Source: Halolamina rubra
Lineage (GTDB): Archaea; Halobacteriota; Halobacteria; Halobacteriales; Haloferacaceae
Direction: 5' to 3'
NCBI RefSeq assembly: GCF_000739555.1
Contig: NZ_BBJN01000003.1
Span: 1 to 40,747 of the forward strand
DNA: 40,747 bases
Shown here piece by piece: positions 15,225 to 23,219 of the stretch (its first letter is position 1; every line of letters begins with the position of its first letter). A program made the position numbers and the translations under genes. The notes below the pieces were generated by a model. It was not told the origin of the DNA. It did no database searches and was given only the letters and a program-made list of their open reading frames with translations.

Positions 15225-15950
15225 ATGAGCGTCGACGCCCCGACCCCGAAGGGCGGGATGTACCGTGCCGACAGCGACGACACTCGGCACAGCAAGGAGG
15301 ACGCCCTGAACGACCGCGAGTTCGAACTTCTGGTCGAGGGGACGCACCGGCTCGACGGCGACTACTTCGAGCTGGAGTCGCGCCTGGTCATCTTCCTCGC
15401 CGGTCGCCTCGGGATGCGCGCCGGCGAGATCGCCCACCTCACGGAGGACTGGATCGACTGGCACCGCGGCATGATCGTGATCCCGCGGCACGAGTCCTGC
15501 ACTGACGGCCGTGACGGCGGGATCTGTGGCCACTGCCGCGGCGCCGCCGAGCAGATGGTCGAGCACAACCCCGGCCTCGGCATCGACGAGGCCGAGCGGA
15601 TGATGTGGTCGCCGAAGACCGAGGCGGCGGCCCGGGAGATCCCGCTCGAGGCGTCGACGCGAGCTCGCATCGTCCTCGAGCGCTACTTCGACCGCTTCGA
15701 CGAGTTCGAAGCGTCGAGGGGCGTCGTGAACCGGCGCGTCACTCGAGCCGCCGAGGCTGCCGACGTGGAGGTCGACCCTGATTCGACGTACCCGCACGCG
15801 CTGCGGGCGACCTGCGCGAGCCACTGGGCGGCCAAGCAGATCGACATCGTCTCGCTGAAGAGCATGATGGGCTGGGCCAGCTACCAGACGGCCGAGAACT
15901 ACCTCGCGGAGTCAGGCAAGCGAACCGAGAAGGCGATCCGCCGGCTGTAG
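15225..15950 (+). CDS. Second tyrosine recombinase, beside tail fibre
   Basis: A 241-aa tyrosine recombinase catalytic domain with little N-terminal DNA-binding region. The full set of active-site residues is visible: Arg65 (GMRAGEI), Lys131 (SPKTEAAAREIP), His191 and Arg194 (HALRATCASHWA), Trp217 (MGWASY) and Tyr226 (ENYLA). An insert around 93-104 carries three cysteines (C...CGHC) and may bind zinc. It is transcribed against all surrounding tail genes and lies between the FnIII protein and the receptor-binding fibre. In the haloalkaliphilic virus PhiCh1 a recombinase (int1) placed within tail-fibre genes inverts them. A similar role is inferred here from position; no inversion repeats were found by eye. 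Confidence 0.85.
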   Translation: MSVDAPTPKGGMYRADSDDTRHSKEDALNDREFELLVEGTHRLDGDYFELESRLVIFLAGRLGMRAGEIAHLTEDWIDWHRGMIVIPRHESCTDGRDGGICGHCRGAAEQMVEHNPGLGIDEAERMMWSPKTEAAAREIPLEASTRARIVLERYFDRFDEFEASRGVVNRRVTRAAEAADVEVDPDSTYPHALRATCASHWAAKQIDIVSLKSMMGWASYQTAENYLAESGKRTEKAIRRL

Positions 15951-15951
15951 A

Positions 15952-15974
15952 TCGGCGCCGACGCCCTCTTTTTT
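15952..15974 (+). terminator. Terminator after second recombinase
   Basis: Directly after the stop codon a GC palindrome (CGGCGCCG, 15953-15960) is followed by GACGCCC and a run of six T at 15969-15974. Oligo-T after a GC-rich stretch is the usual archaeal termination signal. The remaining bases to 16066 hold no gene. Confidence 0.6.
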
Positions 15975-16066
15975 CGCAACCTTTCTTTCAGCCCCTCAGG
16001 AAGACAACGGGCGGTAGGTGGGTTTCAGAAGTGACTAATAGACAGCGACGTTCGTTATCACGAAGT

Positions 16067-17872
16067 TCACGTAATGATGGTTTCATTGCCTGCCTCGTCG
16101 CGGGCGACTATTTCCCCGTTGTTATCAACGAAGAAACCCGCACCATCAAGGAAGCGGAGGCCGGGGGCTGACGAACCGCCTTTTCTGATGTCCTTCACAC
16201 CGTTCCCGTATAGATTCAGCCAGACATCATCGTACACCATTGTAATGGACCCGTCTCGTCGGAACCAGATTTCATCATCATCACGAAGGAGTATTTCGGG
16301 CGTGTTCGGCGCTTGTGGATTCCTGAGAACGAGGTTCTGCGCCCATCGTAATATGTTGTGTACGCTACCACCAGAGTCAGCACCTTGGACACGCCCCTCG
16401 TAGGGAATTATCGCGTCCATGAGCGAATTGGTCATTTGATTGCCAACCCCACCGCCAAGCGTCACTGTGATTGGGACGCTGGAACGCGACCACTGAGAGT
16501 CATCGACGCTCAGATACGTCCGGCTGTTTGCGTGGCTGTCAAACTTCTGTGTCGGTACCTCGACCTTGCCTGACGGCACGCCCAGTTTTTGGTCTGCTGG
16601 TGAAAACAGCCCCAACGGTGCGGCTCTGCGGCCATCCTCCCAGACAGCCCAGAACATCGGTGCGACTGGCTCCGATGAATCGTCGTTGTTTCGGTCCCCT
16701 GCGGCATAACTGAGCAGCCACATATCGTGGTCAACTCGCCACGCCTCGTACGGTGCCACATCCTTCGTCGGTCGGGCGATATGCTCCAGTTGACCAAGAT
16801 TGCCGTTGTAAAAGTCCGAACGGCTCAGGCGGCGTACCCAGCCGTTATTCGTCCCGCGGTCTTGCGCCCACCCAATCGAGTTCTCGAAGAACATATAATT
16901 GAGCGGCTTGGCGCGGTCGTCCGCCCATAACTCAGTCCACGTCTGACCGTCGTCGGTGGAGAGGAGTGTCCGGTAAACCTCGTCTACGAACGCAACGATT
17001 TTGCCCGTGTCGTGGGGGTCAACCATCACCGAGTGGAACTGTGCAGAACCGCCAGAGATAGACTCGGAACGGACGGTGGTCCACGTCTGGCCGTCGTCGG
17101 CGGAGCGTCGGATGCGGTACGTGTCCCCACTGGTGTTTCCGTATTCGCCGTACAGGACCGTTCCGTTCGGCGTTTCGGTGATGCCGTTGGGGCGCACTTG
17201 CCCGTCGCTCTGGTTGAGCGTGTCGACCTGCGTCCAAGTGCTCCCGCCGTCCGTCGACCGCTGAACTGTCTGGTCATCTAAGACAGCGATGAGTGTGCCG
17301 GTACTTAGTTCGACGAGCGCATCATTTGGCCTACTGTTGAGGTCTCCCTTCTGCGTCCAAGTATCCCCTCGGTCTGTAGACCGATACACCGTAAACGGAC
17401 TGTTGGCTTGGTTAGCAACGAGCGTGTCCCCGTTCTGGAATCGGACGCGGAAGTTACCACGCGACTGTGCCCCGTGGTAGTGGATATTAGGCGAGACAGG
17501 ATTCGCATGGGCACCGAGCTGGGTATGACGGCTCCCCTGCTCGTAATCAGGTTCGACAGGGGTCGCGCTTTGTGTTTCATCTGCACTTAGCTTCTCGACG
17601 TGCTGCTCGGGCAGCTTGTGATCCGTGCTGCCGAGGCCGCCGACGATCTCCTGTGCGCTGTCGGTGACGCGCACGAAGACGTCGTCAGCTTCGACGCGGT
17701 AGACGGGCCACTGGCCGTCGGAGCTCTGGCTGACCTCCGTCGTCGCGGGCAGGTCGCTCCAGGTGGCCACTTCGTTCGCGACCTCGACGCCGAGGTCGCT
17801 GAAGTTCTCGTTGAGCGGGTCGTCCCAGTTCTCGGTACCCTGTGCGGGCTGGTTGTAGTGTTCGTCAGTCAT
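16067..17872 (-). CDS. Receptor-binding tail fibre with Asp-box repeats
   Basis: A 601-aa protein. The N-terminal ~98 residues (MTDEHYNQPAQGTENWDDPL...) look like a tail-attachment domain. Four Asp boxes of the BNR/sialidase type then follow (STDRGDTW 165, STDGGSTW 206, SADDGQTW 257, STDDGQTW 305), so residues about 110-420 probably form a beta propeller. The C terminus (LLRDDDEIWFRRDGSITMVY, DGAGFFVDNNGEIVA) resembles trimeric fibre tips. From about base 17580 leftwards the DNA is clearly poorer in GC and in GC-ending codons than the N-terminal part and all neighbours, which suggests the receptor-binding part was acquired separately. The start overlaps the CFI-box gene by eight bases. Confidence 0.85.
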   Translation of the reverse strand: MTDEHYNQPAQGTENWDDPLNENFSDLGVEVANEVATWSDLPATTEVSQSSDGQWPVYRVEADDVFVRVTDSAQEIVGGLGSTDHKLPEQHVEKLSADETQSATPVEPDYEQGSRHTQLGAHANPVSPNIHYHGAQSRGNFRVRFQNGDTLVANQANSPFTVYRSTDRGDTWTQKGDLNSRPNDALVELSTGTLIAVLDDQTVQRSTDGGSTWTQVDTLNQSDGQVRPNGITETPNGTVLYGEYGNTSGDTYRIRRSADDGQTWTTVRSESISGGSAQFHSVMVDPHDTGKIVAFVDEVYRTLLSTDDGQTWTELWADDRAKPLNYMFFENSIGWAQDRGTNNGWVRRLSRSDFYNGNLGQLEHIARPTKDVAPYEAWRVDHDMWLLSYAAGDRNNDDSSEPVAPMFWAVWEDGRRAAPLGLFSPADQKLGVPSGKVEVPTQKFDSHANSRTYLSVDDSQWSRSSVPITVTLGGGVGNQMTNSLMDAIIPYEGRVQGADSGGSVHNILRWAQNLVLRNPQAPNTPEILLRDDDEIWFRRDGSITMVYDDVWLNLYGNGVKDIRKGGSSAPGLRFLDGAGFFVDNNGEIVARDEAGNETIIT

Positions 17873-18254
17873 CGGTTGCGGCGGTGGTGAGTCGGCTGGC
17901 GGGCGTTACGAGCAGGCGGCGGACGGCAGCCCGCCGGCGGGGGGACCGGCTGATCCAGCGGGCGATCGGCGGGGACAGTGTGTAGTAGGTCTGCACGGCC
18001 AGATGGCCAGGGCGGGACTGGAGGAGGACGTCGTCGCGAAACCGTCGCAGGGCGACCACGTCGTCGTGGCCGTCGGTGCCGCAGGCGGCCGTCGCGATGA
18101 AGCAGTCGGCGGGCATCCCGCCGTAGCCGGCCTCCCCGTAGGCACCCTCGCCGTACCCGAATCCCGACTGCGTCTCGGTCGTCGTCGCAGCCTCGGCGTC
18201 GCCGGTCGTGATCGCCGACGCCGCCGCGAGTAAGACCCGTCGTGTGAGGCCCAT
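17865..18254 (-). CDS. CFI-box tail-region protein
   Basis: A 129-aa protein whose centre matches the CFI-box C-terminal domain: CFIATAACG at 51-59, then ALRRFRDDVLLQSRPGHLAV and YYTLSPPIARWI. It is preceded by a short arginine-hydrophobic N terminus (MGLTRRVLLAAASAI) that could be a signal-like segment, and by a Gly-Tyr stretch (GFGYGEGAYGEAGYGG). CFI-box domains occur at the ends of diverse bacterial and archaeal proteins and have no established function that I know of. Here the domain is almost free-standing, between distal-tail and fibre genes. The ATG at 18254 is preferred; one at 18296 would add 14 residues. Confidence 0.72.
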   Translation of the reverse strand: MGLTRRVLLAAASAITTGDAEAATTTETQSGFGYGEGAYGEAGYGGMPADCFIATAACGTDGHDDVVALRRFRDDVLLQSRPGHLAVQTYYTLSPPIARWISRSPRRRAAVRRLLVTPASRLTTAATDD

Positions 18255-18302
18255 GTCCAATCCCGAACATGCCTTCAACCATGAAGGTATGGGCATGCAA
18301 CA

Positions 18303-19457
18303 TTACTGGCTCACCTCGTCGCGAGCGACCAGCGTCTGGCGCTCGCCGGCGTCGTAGATCGTCGTGCTCGCGATCTGGTCAAGGTAGTCGACGAGCGTCG
18401 ACGGCGTCGCACTCGTCGCGTTGGGTGTTCGGGCGAACAGCACCTTGTCGGCGCCGCGGGTGAGGATCGCGTCCAGCGGATAGCGCTGGCTGCCGTCACT
18501 CCAGAGGATCCGCGCCTCGAGGCGAGCCGGCGAGATGTGGCGGACGTCGACGTCGACGGGCGCCCAGTTTGACGCCGGGAGGTCGATGGTGTCCCACGTC
18601 GACTCGCCGTAGTCCCCGTCGCCGTACCCGCCACCGCCGTAGCCGGTCCAGAACTCCGCGGTGAGCGTCTCGTCGACGTCGTTGAGCGTCAGGCGGAGGA
18701 TGCCGTTCTCGAGGACGATCGCACCGCGGGGGTCGTGCTGGGGTGAGAACACGCGCTGCCACTGGACGACGCCGTTACTGTCCGTCTTCGAGCTGGCGCC
18801 GTAGGTGTCCCAGACGCCGACGTCGACGTCGCCGATCGCGTCGAGGCTGGCTGGCTTGTACAGTAGCGTCGGGTCGCTGAAGCTGCTGGCGTCGACGTCG
18901 TAGATCTCGAGAGTGCCGAACTCCGCAGTGTGGGTGTCGATCGGCGCCGGCCACTCGATGCCGGCGGTGCCGTCCCACCACCGCACCATCGACGCCGACG
19001 CGGGAATCCCGATGTGGGTGGTCTGATCACTGCCGAAGTCGTTTGCGACCTGCGCCTGACTCGTTGCGACGCCCTGGATGCTGTCCCCAGGCGTTCCGTC
19101 GCGGGCCAGCGTTGCGTCGACGTTGACGGCCCGGTCGGTCTGGGGCCTGATCCGGCCGGGCGAGACGGACTCGGCGCTGTAGTAGCCGTCGTCCTCGGCG
19201 CTGCCGCTTTCGGGCGCGTAGGGGAGGGCGGTGAACGCATCGCTGTGGAGGAGCTCCGCCAGCTCGAGGGCGAGGCGGCCGGCGTACTGGCCGCGGTACT
19301 GCACCTGGAGCGTGAGCTCGCCCGGCGAGGTTCCGGTGTTCTCGACACTGCCGCTGCCGGTCAGCGCCGACAGCTTCGCGAGCTCCGAGCGCGCGGTCTC
19401 GCCAGTGCTGCGGAACGATCCCTCGGGGATGGGCGTGCGGTAGAGGCGTCTGATCAT
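18303..19457 (-). CDS. Distal tail / baseplate protein
   Basis: A 384-aa beta-rich protein (MIRRLYRTPIPEGSFRSTGE...). Near residues 270-290 it carries a Gly-Tyr motif (FWTGYGGGGYGDGDYGES) also found in two other structural proteins here. The strand-rich sequence without low-complexity charge, and its place between another distal-tail gene and the fibre, suggest a tail-tip component. The gene ends at a TAATG junction. I cannot tie it to a named family. Confidence 0.72.
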   Translation of the reverse strand: MIRRLYRTPIPEGSFRSTGETARSELAKLSALTGSGSVENTGTSPGELTLQVQYRGQYAGRLALELAELLHSDAFTALPYAPESGSAEDDGYYSAESVSPGRIRPQTDRAVNVDATLARDGTPGDSIQGVATSQAQVANDFGSDQTTHIGIPASASMVRWWDGTAGIEWPAPIDTHTAEFGTLEIYDVDASSFSDPTLLYKPASLDAIGDVDVGVWDTYGASSKTDSNGVVQWQRVFSPQHDPRGAIVLENGILRLTLNDVDETLTAEFWTGYGGGGYGDGDYGESTWDTIDLPASNWAPVDVDVRHISPARLEARILWSDGSQRYPLDAILTRGADKVLFARTPNATSATPSTLVDYLDQIASTTIYDAGERQTLVARDEVSQ

Positions 19458-19460
19458 GGG

Positions 19461-20114
19461 CTATCGACCGTCGTTGGCGAGGGCGTCCAGCGCCTGGTCG
19501 AGGCTCGCCACCTCGACGGCGGTCAGCTGGATGTCGGCGACCGTGGGCGTGCCCGAGGAGTAGCTCATCGACGGCGACTCGAGGATGACGTCGATCGGGT
19601 CGAACACGCCGTCGGGGCGGTACTGCAGCGTCTCGAGCGTGGCCGGCTCGCCGGCGTCGGACTCGTCCAGCGGGTCCCCCACGGAGGACTGCCGCGTGTT
19701 TCGCAGCCAGTAGCTGAGGACGGTCGACTTGTACGCCGGCAGGCAGCCCTGGGCGTCGGTCTTGGTGAGCGTGCCCGAGCCGCCGTCGCCGTCTCCCCAC
19801 CGGCACTCCGAGCCGTCCGGCAGCTGTTGCTCGGCGTAGACGACGCCGCCGAGCTCGAGGGCGAACGTGGAGCTTCCGAAGTCGAGTGCGACGTCGGCGT
19901 TCTCCGTCGGCAGATCGACGCCGGTGAGATCGCTGAACAAGGTGAGCGGCGTCCCGCCGAAGGTGCGCGTTTCGGTGCGCTTGGTCTCAGTTATGGAAAA
20001 CGGCGTCTGATCGTCGCCGGTCGTCCACTCGAACACCGCCTCGCGGGTGCCGGTCCCGTCTGGATCACCGGTGATGCGCAGGCGGATGAACTTGTCTTCA
20101 GCTGGGAGTGACAT
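19461..20114 (-). CDS. Tail protein downstream of tape measure, 217 aa
   Basis: Starts MSLPAEDKFIRLRITGDPDG. It is mostly beta strands with two cysteines, and ends in a helical section. In siphovirus-like gene orders the first gene after the tape measure is the distal tail protein that closes the tube and anchors the tip complex; that is the inferred role. The next gene begins three bases after its stop. Confidence 0.68.
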   Translation of the reverse strand: MSLPAEDKFIRLRITGDPDGTGTREAVFEWTTGDDQTPFSITETKRTETRTFGGTPLTLFSDLTGVDLPTENADVALDFGSSTFALELGGVVYAEQQLPDGSECRWGDGDGGSGTLTKTDAQGCLPAYKSTVLSYWLRNTRQSSVGDPLDESDAGEPATLETLQYRPDGVFDPIDVILESPSMSYSSGTPTVADIQLTAVEVASLDQALDALANDGR

Positions 20115-20155
20115 ATGGGGGAAGGTTCATTCTGGTGGGGGTGCTTGGTCGCCGC

Positions 20156-20341
20156 ATGGACGTCGTCGCGTTCGCCCGGCGAAACTGGCTGGGGGTGTTC
20201 GGTGGCAGCGCCGCCGTTCTCGGGATGTATCTCGGGCTGACCCAGCCGGACATGCTGGTCCTCGCCATGTCGTTCCTCGCGTTTGGGGCAGTAGCGCGAC
20301 TCATCCAGTACCAGGAAGCTCACTCGAAGGACGCTACCTGA
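20156..20341 (+). CDS. Small membrane protein, against the late operon
   Basis: A 61-aa protein (MDVVAFARRNWLGVFGGSAA) with two hydrophobic segments (about 11-28 and 33-52) and a positive start, so probably an N-in membrane hairpin. It fills a 219-base hole between two minus-strand tail genes and overlaps the end of the tape measure gene by eight bases tail to tail. Its third codon positions are GC-rich as in true genes here. In-frame GTG codons at 20135 and 20141 are alternative starts. A holin-like or membrane-modifying role is possible by size and topology only. Confidence 0.65.
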   Translation: MDVVAFARRNWLGVFGGSAAVLGMYLGLTQPDMLVLAMSFLAFGAVARLIQYQEAHSKDAT

Positions 20342-21524
20342 CGCCGCCGGTCAGGCTGTTCTGGAGATCGTCGATCCGCTGCTCCAGCTCACGTCGCGCC
20401 TGTCGTTGCTGGCGCTCGAGCTCCCGAAGGCTCTGCACGTTGTACGTCGGCGAGTGCTCGATCTTCGTCTGCTGAGAGCGCTCGCGACCAGGGTCAGTGC
20501 GTTGCTGGCCGGACTGGGTGAGTAGTTGAGTCGCTCCGGTAGCGCTTGCCGCGCCGGCCGCTGTCGACGTCCCGCCGAGGCCGGTCCCCTCGAGGGCGTC
20601 GCCGACGAGTCGATCGAACCACGTCTGCTGGTCGCGCGGGCGCTCCTGAGAACGTCGGGCGGAGCGGGCAGCGAGGTTGGCCGGGAGCCCGGCGAAGAAG
20701 CTCGCCGCGCCGCCAGCAGCATCGCCAGCGCCAGATATGGCTTTTGCCAGCAGCCCGGCCCCAGCCGCACCTCCAGCTCCGATCGCCACATCTCTAGGGG
20801 AAACGTTGAGCCCGGGAAGCAGGTCGCCGTCACCGGTCGGCTGGGGCTGTGGGTTCGGGTTACCCGTCGGCGCTGGAGCAGCCCCAGGCCCAGGACCGGG
20901 CTGCTGAATCTCGTCGATGTCTGGCGTCGGCGCCGGCGCACCAGTCCCGGTGCCGTCGCCAGTACCGTCACCGCTGGGCGAAGAGCTTGGGCCGGCGATC
21001 GGGATCGGGATCCAGTCGGGCTTCTCGAGTTCGAGCGGGTCGAGCTCGGGGACGTCCACCGGGATGGCTTCGGGGGCGTCGACGGGGATCGAGTCGGGGC
21101 CGTCCACCGGGATCGACGACGGCGCGTCGACGGGCACGGGCGAGATGTCTGGCGGCTTCAGCGGTGGCATCTCGGGCCACTCGAACTGCGAGAGGGCGGA
21201 CAGCCCCATCGCGCCGACGCCGAGCATGCCGGCGAGCGCGGCGCCGCCGAGGCCGCCACCCAGGCGAGCAGCGCGGTTGTAGGTGTCCTGCTCCTGGGCG
21301 TCGAGCAGGTCCTCGAGGAGTTCGTTTCGCCGCTCGCTCAGCTGGTGCTCGGTCTCGAACTCGTCGACCATCGAGCGACTGCCGCCGCCGCTGCTGCCGC
21401 CGTCGACCTGGGCGGCCACCTGCACCTCGACGTCGCCCAGCTCGGACTCGATGTCGTCGCGAGCGTCCGACAGCGAGCGCTCGGAGACGATCGCGTCGAA
21501 TTGGGCTGTAGTGTCGAACTCCAT
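20334..21524 (-). CDS. Tape measure protein (short)
   Basis: A 396-aa protein following the tail chaperone genes. It has an N-terminal helical region (VSERSLSDARDDIESELGDV), a hydrophobic segment (88-113), then a repeat of IPVDxP units (127-165), a Pro/Gly/Thr-rich linker (180-235), a second hydrophobic segment (246-282) and a C-terminal coiled coil (362-390). Position, hydrophobic segments and coiled coil fit a tape measure. At the usual 1.5 angstrom per residue it would set a tail of only about 60 nm. The extended proline repeat is atypical. A tail-chamber or minor tail protein is the alternative. Confidence 0.7.
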   Translation of the reverse strand: MEFDTTAQFDAIVSERSLSDARDDIESELGDVEVQVAAQVDGGSSGGGSRSMVDEFETEHQLSERRNELLEDLLDAQEQDTYNRAARLGGGLGGAALAGMLGVGAMGLSALSQFEWPEMPPLKPPDISPVPVDAPSSIPVDGPDSIPVDAPEAIPVDVPELDPLELEKPDWIPIPIAGPSSSPSGDGTGDGTGTGAPAPTPDIDEIQQPGPGPGAAPAPTGNPNPQPQPTGDGDLLPGLNVSPRDVAIGAGGAAGAGLLAKAISGAGDAAGGAASFFAGLPANLAARSARRSQERPRDQQTWFDRLVGDALEGTGLGGTSTAAGAASATGATQLLTQSGQQRTDPGRERSQQTKIEHSPTYNVQSLRELERQQRQARRELEQRIDDLQNSLTGGVR

Positions 21525-21673
21525 CAGGGTTCACCTCTAGCGGCGAACAGCGGGTGGCCGAACCGGCGGATGCCGGGCAGGCAAATCACGAACTCCTCGA
21601 TCTCCTGCATGGTCCAGGACTCGCGGATCTCGCTTGGTGCCGATCCAGTCTCGCGAGCGACGAGCATGATCAT
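21524..21673 (-). CDS. Tail assembly chaperone, second part (T-like)
   Basis: A 49-aa frame (MIMLVARETGSAPSEIRESW) starting five bases after the stop of the 176-aa gene, in the -1 frame relative to it. The frame is open upstream across the end of that gene, so it may be made as a frameshifted extension, as in the gpG/gpGT pair of lambda, or by re-initiation at the ATG at 21673. Residues such as SEIRESWTMQEIEEFVICLP are typical of the short C-terminal part of chaperones. Its stop is fused to the tape measure start (TGATG). Confidence 0.65.
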   Translation of the reverse strand: MIMLVARETGSAPSEIRESWTMQEIEEFVICLPGIRRFGHPLFAARGEP

Positions 21674-21678
21674 GAACG

Positions 21679-22209
21679 TCAGCTGGGCTCGTTCTGTTGC
21701 GCTCTCGCCGCGCGCCGCTCGGCGTAGCTCTTCCGCTCCGGATTTCCCTTGGTGTTGGCCTCCGTGACCTTCGACCGCAGGTGCTGGATCACGTCCCAGT
21801 CCGCCGCCGCGCGCGTCTTCGCGATGCGCTCCTGCATGTTCTCGTCGCCGGCGAGCCATGGGGCGTCGACGACGCCGGCGCCGACCCAGTACACCTCCCG
21901 CATGCTCGAGCCGGCCTCGAACCCGGCACGCTGCTCGGCCTGCTCACGCGCGGCCTCGAGGAGGTCGCCGAAGCGCATCCGCTCGTCGGCGGTGAACTCG
22001 GCGATGGTGAGCTCCGAACGCTCACCGTGCTCCTCGGCCAACTCCTCGAACGCGGTCAGCTGCTGCTCCAGGTTCATCCCCTGCTGGTCGAGCGCCTGGC
22101 GCTGCTCGGGATCGTCGGTGCTGGCGGCCTCGTCGGCGATCGCGTCGAGTTGCTCGTCCAGCTCGTCGATGAGCTCGTCGACGCGGTAGGTGGTGGTGTC
22201 CGCGGGCAT
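21679..22209 (-). CDS. Tail assembly chaperone, first part (G-like)
   Basis: A 176-aa, almost wholly helical acidic protein (MPADTTTYRVDELIDELDEQ) located between the tail tube and tape measure genes, the standard place for the tail assembly chaperone. A helical first half is followed by TIAEFTADERMRFGDLLEAA. The gene ends ...AERRAARAQQNEPS, where the next frame begins to overlap. No sequence signature beyond position, helix content and the frame pair is visible. Confidence 0.72.
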   Translation of the reverse strand: MPADTTTYRVDELIDELDEQLDAIADEAASTDDPEQRQALDQQGMNLEQQLTAFEELAEEHGERSELTIAEFTADERMRFGDLLEAAREQAEQRAGFEAGSSMREVYWVGAGVVDAPWLAGDENMQERIAKTRAAADWDVIQHLRSKVTEANTKGNPERKSYAERRAARAQQNEPS

Positions 22210-23174
22210 CAGCGGGCCTCCGCGAGATCAGTGGTGAACGCCGGCCGAACCTCGGTCGGGCTGAGCTCCGGCGCCTCGGTCTTGTCCTCGTCGGGGTTGC
22301 CGATGCTCTCCCAGTCGTAGGACTCCGTCTTGACGCCCGCGCAGTCGAGGGCCAGGTCGTCGCTGTCGTTGCTCAGATCTAGCGTGGCCGTCGTCGACGA
22401 GAGCGCGTTGGGACTCGTCGCCGGCGCCGAACTGTTGCCGTAGGCGTCGGTCAGCAGATCGGTCGTGGTGACGATCTTCGACGGCGAGAGTGTGTAGTTG
22501 ATGCCGCCCAGGACGGCGTCGACGGGCTTGCGCTCCCACCCACGCTGCGGGCGGGCGTTCGTCTCGATCGACAGCGTCGCCTCCTGCATCTTCACGAGGG
22601 AGCTGCCGCCGTAGCTGAAGTTGCCGCCGTGGAACACGAACGGGTCGCCGACTGTCGGTTCCGAGCCCGGCGTCGCGCTCGAGGCGAACTCCTCGTCGGC
22701 GTAGAACGCCGTCGCCGAGAACGTCGACGTCTCCCCGATCTGGTTGGTGATCTCGAACTGCGGGAAGACGACGCCCTTGAGGGCTCGCTCGGCGTAGCCC
22801 GAGAGGTAGTCCAGGCCGGTGTAGAACCGGGCGGACTGAGCGCGCTGCGTGTCCGGCGCCCACTCGTAGGTGTAGGGCCCCGAGCCGGACTGCGACGGCG
22901 GCGAGCCGTAAACGTGGTTGAGCAGCCACATCGTCCCCGGCGTCAGCGTGCCGCTGATGCTGATGGCGCCCTCGAACGTCGTCGCCACCTGGTCGACCGC
23001 CTCGGCGCTAAAGTTCCGCAACTGCTCGAGGGCGTTCTCGATCGAGAGGTTGTCGATCGTGACGTCCTTCCCGGCGGGCTTGTAGTCGGCGTCGCTCGGC
23101 GTCCCAGCGTAGTCGTCGACGGGCTCGTGGAGCCAGGCCAGGTCGCCGGCGCCGCGCCCGTCATGCCTGTTCAC
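22209..23174 (-). CDS. Major tail tube protein
   Basis: A 321-aa beta-rich protein starting with GTG (MNRHDGRGAGDLAWLHEPVD). Strand pairs such as EGAISISGTLTPGTMWLLNH and STFSATAFYADEEFAS, plus a central EATLSIETNA, fit the tube fold of siphovirus tails. It is also large enough to carry an added surface domain. It follows the neck genes and precedes the chaperones, as expected. A 45-base gap before it is one of the few AT-rich breaks in the late genes (23175-23219) and may hold an extra promoter for a protein needed in many copies. Confidence 0.8.
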   Translation of the reverse strand: MNRHDGRGAGDLAWLHEPVDDYAGTPSDADYKPAGKDVTIDNLSIENALEQLRNFSAEAVDQVATTFEGAISISGTLTPGTMWLLNHVYGSPPSQSGSGPYTYEWAPDTQRAQSARFYTGLDYLSGYAERALKGVVFPQFEITNQIGETSTFSATAFYADEEFASSATPGSEPTVGDPFVFHGGNFSYGGSSLVKMQEATLSIETNARPQRGWERKPVDAVLGGINYTLSPSKIVTTTDLLTDAYGNSSAPATSPNALSSTTATLDLSNDSDDLALDCAGVKTESYDWESIGNPDEDKTEAPELSPTEVRPAFTTDLAEAR

Positions 23175-23219
23175 CTCGGTATGTGGATGTATCGTACATG
23201 GTTAAGTTGGAAAATCGCG

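Noticed and set aside
15750..17650. Near-identical 19-base stretches at about 15750 (recombinase) and 17628 (fibre) as recombination sites
   Set aside because: Both lie in the same orientation, differ at two positions and are explained by GCC-rich codons for Ala and Gly; they would not support inversion.
17869..18303. Alternative frame beginning at the TAATG junction at 18303
   Set aside because: It gives an Arg/His/Asp-rich nonsense protein, whereas the overlapping frame encodes the CFI box.
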